Shown: positions 36,199-45,655 of the stretch, one piece after another | How positions within the stretch are numbered: position 1 is the stretch's first letter | Layout: each line of letters begins with the position of its first letter | Source: Termitidicoccus mucosus | Lineage (GTDB): Bacteria; Verrucomicrobiota; Verrucomicrobiia; Opitutales; Opitutaceae | Reading direction: 5' to 3' | DNA length: 64,000 nt | NCBI RefSeq assembly: GCF_038725785.1 | Contig: NZ_CP109796.1 | Coordinates: forward strand, 2,976,001 to 3,040,000 | The notes under the pieces: generated by a model | The model's database searches: none | Told to the model about the DNA's origin: nothing | The model's input: the letters and a program-made list of their open reading frames with translations, nothing else | Translations under genes and position numbers: made by a program

Positions 36199-36899
36199 GC
36201 ATGGCCGCATCTGGAAACAAGATGAAAAACGAGGCGATCCGCTGCGCGCGCCTCACGCGCTACCTGGGCGCGGGCGACGCGCGCGTGCATGTGCTGCGCG
36301 AGGTGTCGCTGGCGGTGGAGCCGGGCACGGTGTCGGCCATCGTCGGACCGTCGGGCTGCGGCAAAAGCACGCTGCTGTATCTGCTGGGCCTGCTGGACCG
36401 GCCGGATGGCGGCGAAATCTGGATCGCGAACGAGAATCTCGCGCAGGCCGGCGACGAAAAACGCACGCAGGTGCGCAACGAGCACATCGGCTTCGTCTTC
36501 CAGTTCCATTTCCTGCTGCCCGAGTTTTCCGCGCTGGAAAACGTGATGCTCCCCATGCGAAAACTCGGCCGCGCCACCCCCGCGCAAATGACCGCGCGCG
36601 CCGCCCAACTGCTGGACGCCGTCGGGCTCGGCGAAAAGACCCACCGGCTGGCCAACCAGCTCTCCGGCGGCGAGCAGCAGCGCGTGGCAATCGCGCGCGC
36701 CCTCGCAAATCAGCCCTCAATTATTCTCGCAGATGAGCCGACTGGAAACCTTGACGTGAAAAACTCCGGCATGGTTTTCGATCTGCTCACCCGCCTCGCC
36801 AAGGAAAACGGCCAGGCCATCATCCTCGTCACGCACAACCCCGACATCGCCGGGCGGTGCGATTTTTTACATCCCATGCGTGATGGTGTATTCGTATAA
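36195..36899 (+). CDS. ABC transporter ATPase, LolD/MacB type
   Basis: A protein of 234 residues with all ABC signatures: Walker [10 protein letters not shown] (about residues 52-60), Q-loop region FVFQFHFLLPEFSALENV, signature LSGGEQQR, Walker B IILADEPTGNLD and H-loop LVTHNPD. LolD-class members pair with FtsX-type permeases. The gene is last in the exporter operon, overlapping the permease stop by 4 bp. The substrate (lipoprotein, antimicrobial or other) cannot be told from the sequence. Confidence 0.9.
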   Translation: MSMAASGNKMKNEAIRCARLTRYLGAGDARVHVLREVSLAVEPGTVSAIVGPSGCGKSTLLYLLGLLDRPDGGEIWIANENLAQAGDEKRTQVRNEHIGFVFQFHFLLPEFSALENVMLPMRKLGRATPAQMTARAAQLLDAVGLGEKTHRLANQLSGGEQQRVAIARALANQPSIILADEPTGNLDVKNSGMVFDLLTRLAKENGQAIILVTHNPDIAGRCDFLHPMRDGVFV

Positions 36900-37206
36900 C
36901 CCCTTTTTTTTCGATTATGATTTTACAAATATACTCGTAAAAAATGTTAGCAACATTACCATGCTGTATCAGCCTTATTGACAAAGCTGTGAAAATGCCA
37001 CCTATTCGCAAGTCACTGGCTCAAGCGATCTCCTTTTTAATGAGTCGTGTATCCATGTTCTTTGATTTTCGCAAAATATGTTGTAGCGTATCTCAACTTA
37101 CTTCGTGAAAGCCAATTCAGTCTGATTTGTCTGGCACTTCTGCCGGGCGAGTTGTCTGATTCATGGATACTAAGTCACCCAAACAGAACTACCACAAATA
37201 ACACCA
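36900..37206. other. AT-rich intergenic stretch ahead of the OmcB-like gene
   Basis: No gene is seen in these 307 bp. The stretch is AT-rich compared with both neighbours, opens with a CCCCTTTTTTTT run after the ATPase stop and probably contains the promoter of the DUF11 gene; no clear -35/-10 pair can be named. Confidence 0.4.
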
Positions 37207-38853
37207 ATGAAACCAACGTGTAAAAAAAACATGCGCGCATTGCGCAGCCTGGCCCTCGGCCTGACGGTGCTTTTTACGGCGAGCCTCTCGGCTAAGCCCC
37301 CGGCACAAAACTATCCGCAATATCCTCATCGTGATGGGACCGCCCAGACAACCGTCACGGCCCAACCCGCCACGAGCACGCAGACCTCGTCATACTCGTC
37401 GTCCTACACGAGTGCGTCCTCCTCTGAAAGCTCCGCCGCGGCGGCTTCGGCGACCTCGTCCTCGTCGGCCGCCTCCTCGTCCGCCGTGGCCGGGGCGGCG
37501 CTTGGCTCCCGCTTCGACTCGAATCTCTACACGGTTGAAAAGATACTCGTGAGCGCCCCCGGCCAGGTCGGCGCCGAATACAGCTACATCCTGCGTGTCA
37601 CCGCGCTCGCCAACATCACGGACGTCAACATCTCCGAGACGCTTCCCGACGGGCTTGATCTCGTGAGCACCACCCCTCAGGCCACGCGCGACGGCCGGAT
37701 CCTCCGCTGGGCCGCGCTCCCCTCGATGAGCGCCGGCCAGGTCGAGGAAAAGACCATCGTGGTGAAACCCACGCGCGAAGGCGATTTCCTGACGACTTCC
37801 AAGGTCTGCATCGATCCCGTCGTCATTCTCCCGCTGCGCGCCGGCACCCCGCGCCTCGCGCTCACCAAGACCGGACCGGCCACCGCTGAAGTCGGCAGCC
37901 AGTTTGCCTATGACATCACTGTCACCAACAACGGCACCGCGGACGCGAACGATGTCGTGATTGTGGACAACCTGCCCTCCGGCCTCAGCAGCTCCAGCGC
38001 GACCACCTTCCCGGTCGGCACCCTCGCGGCTGGCCAGAGCCGCACGGTCAGCGTGCCCGTCACCGCGGACAGCGCCGGTGAATACGTGAACAACGCCAGC
38101 GTGACCGCCAGCAACGCCGCCGCCACCGCCGCCTCCGCACCGACCAGGATCGTGACCTCGCGCATCAAGGTCGAAAAGACCGGACCGGAGCGCCTCTTCG
38201 TTTATGGTGACGCGACCTACAACATCACCGTCACCAATGACGGCGATGTCGCTCTCGAAAACATCACTGTCACCGACAACCTGCCCAAGAACGTCACCCT
38301 TGTCTCCGCCTCCGGCACCCCGAGCAACCAAAGCAAGGACCGCGTGGTCTGGACCATCCCGAACCTCGCCCCCGGCCAGAGCCTGACCGACTCGGTCACC
38401 ATCAGCAGCAGCCAGCCGCAGACCACCACCAACAGCGTCACGGCCCGCGCCTCCAACGCCAAGGTCTCCGACACCGCCAGCGCGACCACCATCTGGGAAG
38501 GCGCCCCCGGCGTGCTGACCGAGATCGTGGACAACGTTGACCCGATCCGTGTCGGCAACGAGGTCGTCTACACCATCACCATCACCAACCAAGGCACCTT
38601 CCGCGAGGTCAACAGCCAGGTCCGCGTGGTCTTCAGCGATGAGATCACCCCGGTCTCCGTCACCGACCAGACCGCCACGATCAACGGCAAGGAAGTGGTT
38701 CTCCCGGATGTGGTCATCAAGCCCAAGGGCAAGACCCAGTTCAAGATTCACGCGAAGGCCGCCCAGTCCGGTGTCGCCACGACCCGCCTCGAGTTCAACT
38801 CCTCCTTCCTCCCCCGTCCGATGGTCAAGGAAGAGACAACCTTCGTTTACTAA
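37207..38853 (+). CDS. DUF11-repeat surface protein, OmcB-like
   Basis: A protein of 548 residues. Signal peptide (ending near SLSAKP), a serine/alanine-rich linker (about residues 50-105), then four tandem domains of the DUF11 type: each has an opening such as LTKTGPATAEVGSQFAYDIT or VEKTGPERLFVYGDATYNIT, then ITVTDNLPKNVTLVS. The same domain builds the chlamydial OmcB outer-membrane complex protein. There OmcB is a cysteine-rich disulfide network; here only two cysteines occur, both outside the repeats. So the protein may form a non-crosslinked surface layer. Stands alone; a small hairpin follows. Confidence 0.82.
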   Translation: MKPTCKKNMRALRSLALGLTVLFTASLSAKPPAQNYPQYPHRDGTAQTTVTAQPATSTQTSSYSSSYTSASSSESSAAAASATSSSSAASSSAVAGAALGSRFDSNLYTVEKILVSAPGQVGAEYSYILRVTALANITDVNISETLPDGLDLVSTTPQATRDGRILRWAALPSMSAGQVEEKTIVVKPTREGDFLTTSKVCIDPVVILPLRAGTPRLALTKTGPATAEVGSQFAYDITVTNNGTADANDVVIVDNLPSGLSSSSATTFPVGTLAAGQSRTVSVPVTADSAGEYVNNASVTASNAAATAASAPTRIVTSRIKVEKTGPERLFVYGDATYNITVTNDGDVALENITVTDNLPKNVTLVSASGTPSNQSKDRVVWTIPNLAPGQSLTDSVTISSSQPQTTTNSVTARASNAKVSDTASATTIWEGAPGVLTEIVDNVDPIRVGNEVVYTITITNQGTFREVNSQVRVVFSDEITPVSVTDQTATINGKEVVLPDVVIKPKGKTQFKIHAKAAQSGVATTRLEFNSSFLPRPMVKEETTFVY

Positions 38854-38881
38854 GCCTCGCACCAAATAAACACACTGGGGC

Positions 38882-38899
38882 GCCTGTCTTCGGACAGGC
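38882..38899 (+). terminator. Small hairpin after the OmcB-like gene
   Basis: A 7-bp stem GCCTGTC / GACAGGC with a stable TTCG loop, 29 bases after the stop. No T run follows, so it may stabilise the mRNA end rather than terminate. Confidence 0.4.
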
Positions 38900-38951
38900 A
38901 TTACTCCCCGCCCGAAAAACCGGCGCCTAGTGTCTTTCCTAAAACCAAACA

Positions 38952-39716
38952 ATGAGAACTACATTATCAATCATCGCACTTGCCCTCGCCGCCACCACCC
39001 TTGGCGCGCAGCAAGCCACCGAATGGACCGGTTCCGCGGACATCCGCTATACCGGCAAATACGTGTTCCGTGGCGCCCAGAAATCCGGACAGGCCCTCCA
39101 AGCCAATGTCGAGTTCAACCCGATCGGCGACGGTTTTTATGTCGGAGGCTGGTTCAACCAACCCTTCGATAGCGACTGGGACAACGAATTCGACCTCTTC
39201 GGCGGTTACCGCTACGAATACAAGGGAATCCAATTCGATGCCGGCCTCACCGGGTTTTTCTATCCGCAGGCCGACAACGAGAACACCGATTATTCGTATG
39301 AGATTGCCCTCGGCGCCAGCTATAACCTTGGCTCGCTCTGGGAAGCGCTCGACGGTCTGGGCGTCTCCGGCTACACCTACTACGACATCCGTCTCGAAAC
39401 CCTCACCTTCGAGCTTTCGTCCGGTTATCGTTTTCCCTTCCAGCTCGCCCAGTTCAAGGCCAGCGCGGATGCCAGCGTCTTTGTCGGCTACAGCGATGCG
39501 GGTGACTACTATCCCGACGCGCCTGGCTCGAGCGTAAAGGACACATGGGTCTACTATGGAGCCACCTTGAGCACCACGGTCTGGTTTAACGAGACCTTGT
39601 CGGCCACCGCTGGCGTCCAATATGGCACCGCGAACAACCGCTCCGATCTGACGGCTGGCGGTCATGACCTCACCAACAAGGTGTGGGGATTCGTCGGCGT
39701 CGGCCTGAAGTGGTAA
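38952..39716 (+). CDS. TorF/Gcw_chp-type outer-membrane barrel protein
   Basis: A protein of 254 residues with a signal peptide ending near TLGAQQ. The body is a run of amphipathic beta strands with aromatic ends: GSADIRYTGKYVFRGAQKSG, YYGATLSTTVWFNETLSATA and a terminal phenylalanine/tryptophan-rich strand FVGVGLKW. The N-terminal pattern YVFRGxxxS is typical for the Gcw_chp/TorF group of putative porins. It is followed by a strong intrinsic terminator, so it is a single-gene unit. Substrate unknown. Confidence 0.82.
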   Translation: MRTTLSIIALALAATTLGAQQATEWTGSADIRYTGKYVFRGAQKSGQALQANVEFNPIGDGFYVGGWFNQPFDSDWDNEFDLFGGYRYEYKGIQFDAGLTGFFYPQADNENTDYSYEIALGASYNLGSLWEALDGLGVSGYTYYDIRLETLTFELSSGYRFPFQLAQFKASADASVFVGYSDAGDYYPDAPGSSVKDTWVYYGATLSTTVWFNETLSATAGVQYGTANNRSDLTAGGHDLTNKVWGFVGVGLKW

Positions 39717-39730
39717 TTCTTTCCTCCAAG

Positions 39731-39764
39731 AGGGTTCTCGCTTTTCGGGCGAGAACCCTTTTTT
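39731..39764 (+). terminator. Intrinsic terminator after the barrel protein gene
   Basis: Perfect 11-bp stem (AGGGTTCTCGC / GCGAGAACCCT) with a 7-nt loop, followed by TTTTTT, 15 bp after the stop codon. Confidence 0.9.
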
Positions 39765-39836
39765 ATTTTCAGAGCATTTCTCGGATAAACTGCAACTGCC
39801 CTAAACAGGCAAAACCTGAACAGAAAACCCGGTTGG

Positions 39837-40490
39837 ATGGCTAGGCGAAGAAAAAACGGAAAAAACAATAACCTTCTGATTGTGATAGTATTGCTGCTAT
39901 TGCTTCTGGTGGGTTACCTGGCTTTTTTCTGGTCGCCGGGCAAGGTCGCGACCGGTGCCTCGACCCCGCCTGCGTATCCTCCCTCATCCGCAGCCAGCCC
40001 GGTGAGCGGTGCACTCCCCGCCCCCTCGATTACTTTCCAGCTTCCCGTCTGGCCGGCCCCCCCGGCCACAGACATACCCCCACCGCCGGCGGCGGCCACC
40101 CCGCAGCAACCGGCCGCCACCGCGATCCCGCCGCCGCGTGTCAGTGTGCCGCCCGTCGAGACCGCTCCCGCGCGCACCGTCACCACCGCACAACCGCCCG
40201 CGCGAACAACACCTGCACCTCCCGCGCGCCAAGTCACCGTCCCGCGCCGTCCGGTTGCCCCCACGCGCCCGCCTCCGGCCGCCATCACACCCTTCTCAGG
40301 ACGCTATGCCATCGTAGTCGAAAAAGGCATGAGTCCAGACGGCAGCCGGTATCTGCTGCGCTGCACTAATCCCGAAGGCCAGGGAGAGTATATTTTCGAA
40401 GTGGACGCCCAGACCTTCGGCGAGGCCGCTCCCGGCCTGATGTATCATCCCGGCAAGATTGCCGGCTGGCGCCTCATTTCCTCTCGATAA
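39837..40490 (+). CDS. Membrane-anchored proline-rich protein
   Basis: A protein of 217 residues. A basic N-terminus (MARRRKNGKNNN) and one membrane helix (LLIVIVLLLLLLVGYLAFFW) are followed by about 115 residues rich in proline, alanine and threonine. A compact C-terminal domain of about 65 residues (FSGRYAIVVEKGMSPDGSRY, then GEYIFEVDAQTFGEAAPGLM) closes it. The shape resembles TonB-like or periplasm-spanning proteins, but there is no TonB C-terminal motif. Function unknown. It is transcribed from its own promoter after the terminator. Confidence 0.65.
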   Translation: MARRRKNGKNNNLLIVIVLLLLLLVGYLAFFWSPGKVATGASTPPAYPPSSAASPVSGALPAPSITFQLPVWPAPPATDIPPPPAAATPQQPAATAIPPPRVSVPPVETAPARTVTTAQPPARTTPAPPARQVTVPRRPVAPTRPPPAAITPFSGRYAIVVEKGMSPDGSRYLLRCTNPEGQGEYIFEVDAQTFGEAAPGLMYHPGKIAGWRLISSR

Positions 40491-40864
40491 CCGACGGGGA
40501 ACAGGCTGCACGGCAACCTGCTTGATGGGCGCATTACTCATCTGATTTCTCGCATCCCTTTCCCTCGGTCAACTACGGGGGATATAAAGGAGAAGCTAAA
40601 ATCTGAAAGATTTTTCAGGAAAAGCTTGTCTTCAAATTGAAGGCTGTTTTGGCTCCGCGACATTAAACCATATTAAAACAGTAGGAATATGAGTCTCATC
40701 ACCCATGAAATCGCTCAGATTTATCACTCCGCCAGATCGGTGGCTGAGTTGTTGGGATTTCAAGAGTGTAGTCGCTAATCAGTTACCGAATCATCCCCAA
40801 AAGCCATCTTTACCCTGTTTTGTCCTTCACCACTCCGCTAACTCAAATAATCCAAATCATTACC
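40491..40864. other. AT-rich regulatory gap before the sulfate uptake operon
   Basis: No gene is seen in this 374-bp stretch. A hairpin AAAATCT-GAA-AGATTTT lies at 40598-40614 inside an AT-rich part and is followed by ATTAAACCATATTAAAACAG. It likely carries the operon promoter and a sulfur-responsive control, but no known operator or riboswitch could be assigned. Confidence 0.4.
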
Positions 40865-41884
40865 ATGAAACCTAATTCACTCATGTCTCGTTTTTTTGTA
40901 TTTCTATCCATACTCGCAATCCTTGCCGTCGCGCCCTTTGCCAGCGCAAAGAACATTGAGTTGCTCAACGTCTCTTACGACCCGACGCGCGAGCTCTACG
41001 TCGATTTCAATACCGCCTTCGCCCGCTACTGGAAGGACAAGACCGGCGACAATGTCACCATCAAGCAGTCTCACGGCGGCTCCGGCAAGCAGGCCCGCAC
41101 CGTCATCGACGGGCTCCGCGCCGATGTGGTCACGCTCGCACTGGCCGCCGATGTCTCCGCGCTCCACGACAAGGCCGACCTGATCCCCGCCGACTGGCAG
41201 AAACGCCTCCCTCACAACTCCGCGCCTTACACGAGCACCATCGTGTTTCTCGTCCGCGCCGGTAATCCGAAAAATCTCAAGGACTGGGGCGACCTCATCA
41301 AGCCCGGCGTCCAAGTCATCACGCCCAACCCGAAGACCTCCGGCGGCGCGCAATGGAATTTCCTCGCCGCTTGGGAATACGGCCGGCGCCACTTCGGCGG
41401 CGATGACGGCGCGCGCGACTTCGTGACCAAGCTCTACAAAAACGTGCCCGTGCTCGATGCCGGCGCGCGCGGCTCGACCACCACGTTTGTCCAGCGCGAA
41501 ATCGGCGACGTGCTCCTCGCCTGGGAAAACGAGGCCTTTCTCTCGCTGAAGGAATTCGGCAAGGAAAAATTCGATATCGTCGTGCCTTCGCTCAGCATCC
41601 TCGCGGAGCCGACCGTGACCGTCGTGGACAAGGTCGTCGACCGCAAAGACACGCGCGAAGTCGCCGAGGCTTATCTGAATTATCTCTACTCCGACGAGGG
41701 GCAGGACATCGCCGGGAAACATTTTTATCGTCCGACCTCCGAGAAGGCGAAGGCGAAATACGCCACCCAGTTCCCGAAGGTCGATCTCATCACCATTGAC
41801 GGCGCTTTCGGCGGCTGGCCCAGCGCGACCAAGACCTACTTCGTCGAAGGCGCCATCTTCGACCAGATCTTCCAGAAAAAATAA
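40865..41884 (+). CDS. sbp: Sulfate-binding periplasmic protein
   Basis: A protein of 339 residues. Signal peptide ending near FASA; mature start [20 protein letters not shown]. Residues typical of sulfate-binding Sbp/CysP proteins follow: [68 protein letters not shown]. The binding-pocket serines and glycines are in place. Sbp delivers sulfate or thiosulfate to CysTWA. It is the first gene of the uptake operon, with two M14-like genes between it and the permease genes. ATG at 40865 lies directly before the signal peptide. Confidence 0.93.
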   Translation: MKPNSLMSRFFVFLSILAILAVAPFASAKNIELLNVSYDPTRELYVDFNTAFARYWKDKTGDNVTIKQSHGGSGKQARTVIDGLRADVVTLALAADVSALHDKADLIPADWQKRLPHNSAPYTSTIVFLVRAGNPKNLKDWGDLIKPGVQVITPNPKTSGGAQWNFLAAWEYGRRHFGGDDGARDFVTKLYKNVPVLDAGARGSTTTFVQREIGDVLLAWENEAFLSLKEFGKEKFDIVVPSLSILAEPTVTVVDKVVDRKDTREVAEAYLNYLYSDEGQDIAGKHFYRPTSEKAKAKYATQFPKVDLITIDGAFGGWPSATKTYFVEGAIFDQIFQKK

Positions 41885-42012
41885 TCCGGGAAGGCCCGAA
41901 AGCCCAATCGCGAATGAGCGCGAACCGGCGCGAATCGAAAAACAATGCCACGAAACCGCCGTCCCGCCTCCATTCGCATTCATCCGCGACCAGGCACCGC
42001 ACACTCAACTCC

Positions 42013-42843
42013 ATGAGCACGCATCTTTTCTCCCGCTTTTCAACCGTCACCAACGCCGCCGCGCCGGCGATTCCGCCCGCGGTCGCGCCGGATGCGCGCG
42101 CGTTTGCCGAACAGCTCAGCTCGCTCTATGCACTCTCGCACCGCTCCGATTACGTCTTCGGTTCTCCGCTCGGGCCGTTCTATCACCGGGCTCACTCGCT
42201 CCATATTCCTCGATTCGTTTATTTCGGCCCCAACTCGCACGATGAATCCCTCCGCCTCGCCTTCCATGCGGGCTTTGAGAGCGCGGATCTACGCGGTTCG
42301 CTCGCGCTGCTGCACTTGGTCGAGGGTCTCTCGCGCGCGCCCGATCTCGGCCAGGGACTGAACCTCTCCTTCTTTCCGCTCGTCGATGTCGCCAGCCTTT
42401 TCCACGGCGCGACCGGCCGCGACCTTTCACGCGCCGCCTGGAGTCATTCGCGCGCGCCCGAAATCGACCTGTTGCAAAAGGACGCCCGCGCCCGCGGCTA
42501 CCACGGCTTCGTGCGCATCGAAACCGGGCGCGATTTCGACGGCATCGGCGTGCGTCTCCGCGACCACGCCGACGAGTTCATCAGCACGACCGGGGTCGAA
42601 CTCGTCAACTCCGCCGACTTCGAGCCGCTGTCCGTCCGCTGGGAGGCCGATGCCGACCGCGATGCCCCCGTGCTCGACGGCCCGCTGACCATCGGCGACG
42701 ACCTGCCCTTCCGCGCGTTTGAACTCACGCTACACGTCCCCGATGCCTGGGACAGCGCGACCTACAGCGAGGCCGTCGCCACCGTGTTGAAACGCTTCAT
42801 CCTCCACTATCGCGGCCACCATGCCTACGGCCTGCATCTGTGA
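42013..42843 (+). CDS. M14-like peptidase paralogue without zinc ligands
   Basis: A protein of 276 residues that resembles the next gene along its whole length (GPNSHDESLRLAFHAGFESA against VGPPAAHEPIRLGLFAGIHG, and the same C-terminal YG-x-x-L). The zinc-binding His-x-x-Glu of the paralogue is replaced by ESAD, and the third ligand histidine by glutamate (VRIETGRDF). It is thus probably not an active metallopeptidase. It may act as a regulator or partner of its neighbour. It sits between sbp and cysT, with 128 bp before it; the ATG at 42013 is chosen because the paralogue starts at the same place. Confidence 0.7.
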   Translation: MSTHLFSRFSTVTNAAAPAIPPAVAPDARAFAEQLSSLYALSHRSDYVFGSPLGPFYHRAHSLHIPRFVYFGPNSHDESLRLAFHAGFESADLRGSLALLHLVEGLSRAPDLGQGLNLSFFPLVDVASLFHGATGRDLSRAAWSHSRAPEIDLLQKDARARGYHGFVRIETGRDFDGIGVRLRDHADEFISTTGVELVNSADFEPLSVRWEADADRDAPVLDGPLTIGDDLPFRAFELTLHVPDAWDSATYSEAVATVLKRFILHYRGHHAYGLHL

Positions 42844-42896
42844 CCGCGCCAAAAGAATCCATCCTCAACCGAAAAACCCCGGCGTCCGCTTGCCAC

Positions 42897-43697
42897 ATGG
42901 TTCAACTAGCCACCACTTCTCCCGTGCGCGATTTACACGACTTGCTTGACCCGCTGCTCGAACTGGCCGAGCAGAGCCACGACGTCATCGGCTCGATGGC
43001 CGGGACGTTTCGCGTCGGAAGCGCGCGCTATGGCATCCCGCGCTTTGTGTTTGTCGGGCCGCCCGCCGCCCATGAGCCCATCCGCCTCGGTCTTTTTGCC
43101 GGCATTCATGGCGACGAACCCGCGGGCTGCGAGGCGCTCGTGCGCTTCCTCTGCGATCTGGCGGAGAGCCCGGAGGACGTGGCCGGCTACGATCTCATCG
43201 TCTATCCCATCTGCAATCCCACCGGCTACGAGGACAACACGCGGCATAATTTCTCCGGACGCGACCTCAACCGCGAATTCTGGCGCGGCTCGCTCCAGCC
43301 CGAGGTGCGCATCCTCGAGCGCGAACTGCGGGCGCATCGCTTCGACGGCCTCATCACGCTCCATGCCGACGACACCTGCGACGGCGTTTACGGCTACACG
43401 CACGGGCGCGTGCTGAACGAGGCCCTGCTCCGGCCCGCACTCGATGCCGGCGCGCGCCACCTGCCGCGCGACACCCGCCCGCACATCGACGGCTTCACCG
43501 CCGCCGAAGGCATGATCTGCGAGTGTTTCCAAGGGGTGCTGGCCGCGCCGCCCGAACAGGCGCCCCGCCCGTTCGACGTGATTTTCGAAACCCCCGCCCT
43601 CGCGCCGCTCCCGCTGCAAGTCGAGGCATCGGTCGCCGCGCTTCATTCCATCCTGGCGCAATACCGCCAGTTCATCGCCTACGGCCAGTATCTCTGA
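42897..43697 (+). CDS. M14-family (succinylglutamate desuccinylase/carboxypeptidase-like) hydrolase
   Basis: A protein of 266 residues from the ATG at 42897 (a GTG at 42840, overlapping the previous stop, would add 19 residues). The zinc site is present: FAGIHGDEPAG gives His and Glu ligands, ITLHADDTCDG the third histidine, and FETP the catalytic glutamate near residue 230. YPICNPTGYEDNTRHN and RDLNREFW are typical for M14 members that remove acyl or amino-acid groups from small substrates. It lies inside the sulfate operon, overlapping the cysT start by one base. A role in processing a sulfur-bearing amide or amino acid is possible but inferred. Confidence 0.8.
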   Translation: MVQLATTSPVRDLHDLLDPLLELAEQSHDVIGSMAGTFRVGSARYGIPRFVFVGPPAAHEPIRLGLFAGIHGDEPAGCEALVRFLCDLAESPEDVAGYDLIVYPICNPTGYEDNTRHNFSGRDLNREFWRGSLQPEVRILERELRAHRFDGLITLHADDTCDGVYGYTHGRVLNEALLRPALDAGARHLPRDTRPHIDGFTAAEGMICECFQGVLAAPPEQAPRPFDVIFETPALAPLPLQVEASVAALHSILAQYRQFIAYGQYL

Positions 43698-44599
43698 TGT
43701 CCCTTTTCCGCCGCCAACGCTCGGCCTTGCCGGGCCTCAACCTCACGCTCGGCTTCACCGTCTTTTACCTCGGCCTCATCGTGCTCCTGCCGCTCTCCGC
43801 CGCGTTCATCCGCACCTTCGGCATGACGTGGGAGGAATTCGTGGCGGCCGTTTCCTCGCCGCGCGTGTTCGCGTCCTATCGCATCACGTTTTTCGCGTCC
43901 TTCGCCGCCGCGCTCGTCAACATGGTCTTCGGCCTCGTCGTGGCGTGGGTGCTCACGCGCTACAGCTTTCCCGGCAAGCGCCTCGTGGACGCGCTGGTGG
44001 ACCTGCCCTTCGCGCTACCCACAGCCGTCGCCGGCATCGCGCTCACGAGCATTTATGCGAAAAACGGCTGGGTCGGCACCTGGTTCGATCCGGACGGCCG
44101 CATGTTCCAAAAGCTCTTCGCGCACGAAGGACTGCTGGGCCGGCTCACCGGGCTCGACCTTTCCGGCGCAAAGCTCGCCTACTCGGAAATCGGCGTGTTC
44201 ATCGCGCTCACCTTCATCGGCCTGCCCTTCGTCGTGCGCACCGTCCAGCCCATCCTCGAGGAACTCGAGCCCGAACTCGAGGAGGCGTCGGCCACCCTCG
44301 GCGCCAGCCGCTGGAAAACCGTCACGCGCGTCGTGCTGCCCGAGGTTTACCCGGCGCTCATCACCGGCTTCGCACTGGCCTTCGCGCGCGCCCTCGGCGA
44401 ATACGGCTCGGTCGTGTTCATCTCGGGCAACATGCCCATGCGCACCGAAATCACCCCCTTCCTCATCATCACCAAGCTCGGCGAATACGACTACCGCGGC
44501 GCGACCGCCATCGCCGTCGTCATGCTGCTCGCGTCGTTCGTGCTGCTGCTGCTCATCAACCTCCTCCAGAAATGGAGCCGCCGCCATCAGGCGGTTTGA
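43697..44599 (+). CDS. cysT: Sulfate ABC transporter permease CysT (CysU)
   Basis: A protein of 300 residues with six membrane helices and the binding-protein-dependent transport signature EEASATLGASRWKTVTRVVLP (about residues 195-215), where the EAA loop binds CysA. Typical CysT features include FALPTAVAGIALTSIYAKNG and ARALGEYGSVVFISGNMP. It imports sulfate and thiosulfate together with CysW. The ATG at 43697 shares its first base with the preceding stop codon (TGATG), so translation is coupled. CysW follows after 21 bp. Confidence 0.95.
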   Translation: MSLFRRQRSALPGLNLTLGFTVFYLGLIVLLPLSAAFIRTFGMTWEEFVAAVSSPRVFASYRITFFASFAAALVNMVFGLVVAWVLTRYSFPGKRLVDALVDLPFALPTAVAGIALTSIYAKNGWVGTWFDPDGRMFQKLFAHEGLLGRLTGLDLSGAKLAYSEIGVFIALTFIGLPFVVRTVQPILEELEPELEEASATLGASRWKTVTRVVLPEVYPALITGFALAFARALGEYGSVVFISGNMPMRTEITPFLIITKLGEYDYRGATAIAVVMLLASFVLLLLINLLQKWSRRHQAV

Positions 44600-44620
44600 G
44601 CCCCGTCCGTTTTCGCCGCC

Positions 44621-45538
44621 ATGTCCGCCGCCATCGCCTCCACGCTTGCCAGCCGCCGCGCCGCCGCCGCCCAGCCGCGCGCCACTCACGACGCGCCCTG
44701 GGTGCGCTGGCTCCTGATTTTCACCGCGCTCGGTTTCATCACCGCGTTTCTCGTGCTGCCGCTCGTTGCCGTATTCACCGAAGCACTACGCTCGGGCGTC
44801 GGCACCTATTTCGCCTCGATGGTCGATCCCGACGCGCTGGCCGCCATCCGCCTCACGCTGCTCACCGTGGTGTTTGCCGTGCCCGCGAACCTCGTTTTCG
44901 GCGTCGCGGCGGCGTGGGCCATCGCGAAGTTCAACTTCCCCGGCAAAAGCCTGCTCACCACGCTCATCGACCTGCCCTTCGCCGTGTCGCCCGTCATCGC
45001 GGGCCTCATCTTCGTGCTGGTTTTCGGGCTGCACGGCTGGTACGGCCAGTATCTCAACGCCGCCGATCCTTGGCTCCCGGGGTTGCGCGACTGGCTCGCC
45101 GCGCGCGACATCCGCATCGTGTTTGCCACGCCCGGCATCGTGCTCGCCACCGTGTTTGTCACCTTCCCCTTTGTCGCGCGCGAACTCATTCCCGTCATGC
45201 AGGCGCAGGGCAACGACGAGGAGCATGCCGCGCTCACGCTCGGCGCGAGCGGCTGGCAGACCTTCTGGCGCGTCACGCTCCCCAACATCAAATGGGGCCT
45301 CTTCTACGGCGTGATCCTCTGCAACGCCCGCGCCATGGGCGAATTCGGCGCCGTCTCCGTCGTGAGCGGGCACATCCGCGGCGAGACCAACACCATGCCC
45401 CTGCACGTGGAAATCCTCTACAACGAATACCAGTCCGCCGCCGCGTTCTCCGTGGCCTCGCTCCTCGCGCTCCTTGCCATCGTGACCCTCGTCGCCAAGA
45501 CCATCATCGAACGCAAAGCCACCGCGGTGGACAAGTGA
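44621..45538 (+). CDS. cysW: Sulfate ABC transporter permease CysW
   Basis: A protein of 305 residues with six membrane helices and the CysW features [20 protein letters not shown], the EAA loop [40 protein letters not shown] and [14 protein letters not shown]. It forms the membrane pore with CysT and binds CysA. The N-terminal 25 residues are alanine-rich and not part of the conserved core. The gene is followed by a word-like repeat and then cysA. Confidence 0.94.
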   Translation: MSAAIASTLASRRAAAAQPRATHDAPWVRWLLIFTALGFITAFLVLPLVAVFTEALRSGVGTYFASMVDPDALAAIRLTLLTVVFAVPANLVFGVAAAWAIAKFNFPGKSLLTTLIDLPFAVSPVIAGLIFVLVFGLHGWYGQYLNAADPWLPGLRDWLAARDIRIVFATPGIVLATVFVTFPFVARELIPVMQAQGNDEEHAALTLGASGWQTFWRVTLPNIKWGLFYGVILCNARAMGEFGAVSVVSGHIRGETNTMPLHVEILYNEYQSAAAFSVASLLALLAIVTLVAKTIIERKATAVDK

Positions 45539-45580
45539 CAAGTAGCAAGTAACAGGAAAAGAAACTCCCAAATTCCAAAA
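45536..45580. repeat. AAGTAACA word repeat between cysW and cysA
   Basis: It contains ACAAGTAGCAAGTAACAGG followed by AAAAGAAA and C/A-rich sequence. A near-identical stretch (ACAAGTGGCAAGTAACAAG, then AAAAGAAA) lies at 60275-60303 between pstA and pstB. The rest of the gap to 45655 has ATTCCGCAATCCGTATTCCG words. Confidence 0.6.
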
Positions 45581-45655
45581 CACCGCCTCCCATCAGTCCC
45601 ATTTGTCCCATCGCCCCATCTTTCCGCAATCCGTATTCCGCAATCCGCACTTCAG

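Noticed and set aside
37390-38952. 520-codon antisense frame over the DUF11 gene
   Set aside because: Shadow of the plus-strand repeat domains; valine/glycine/aspartate-rich product.
43828-45552. 574-codon frame over cysT and cysW
   Set aside because: Histidine/arginine-rich translation in a wrong frame; both permeases are intact in their own frames.
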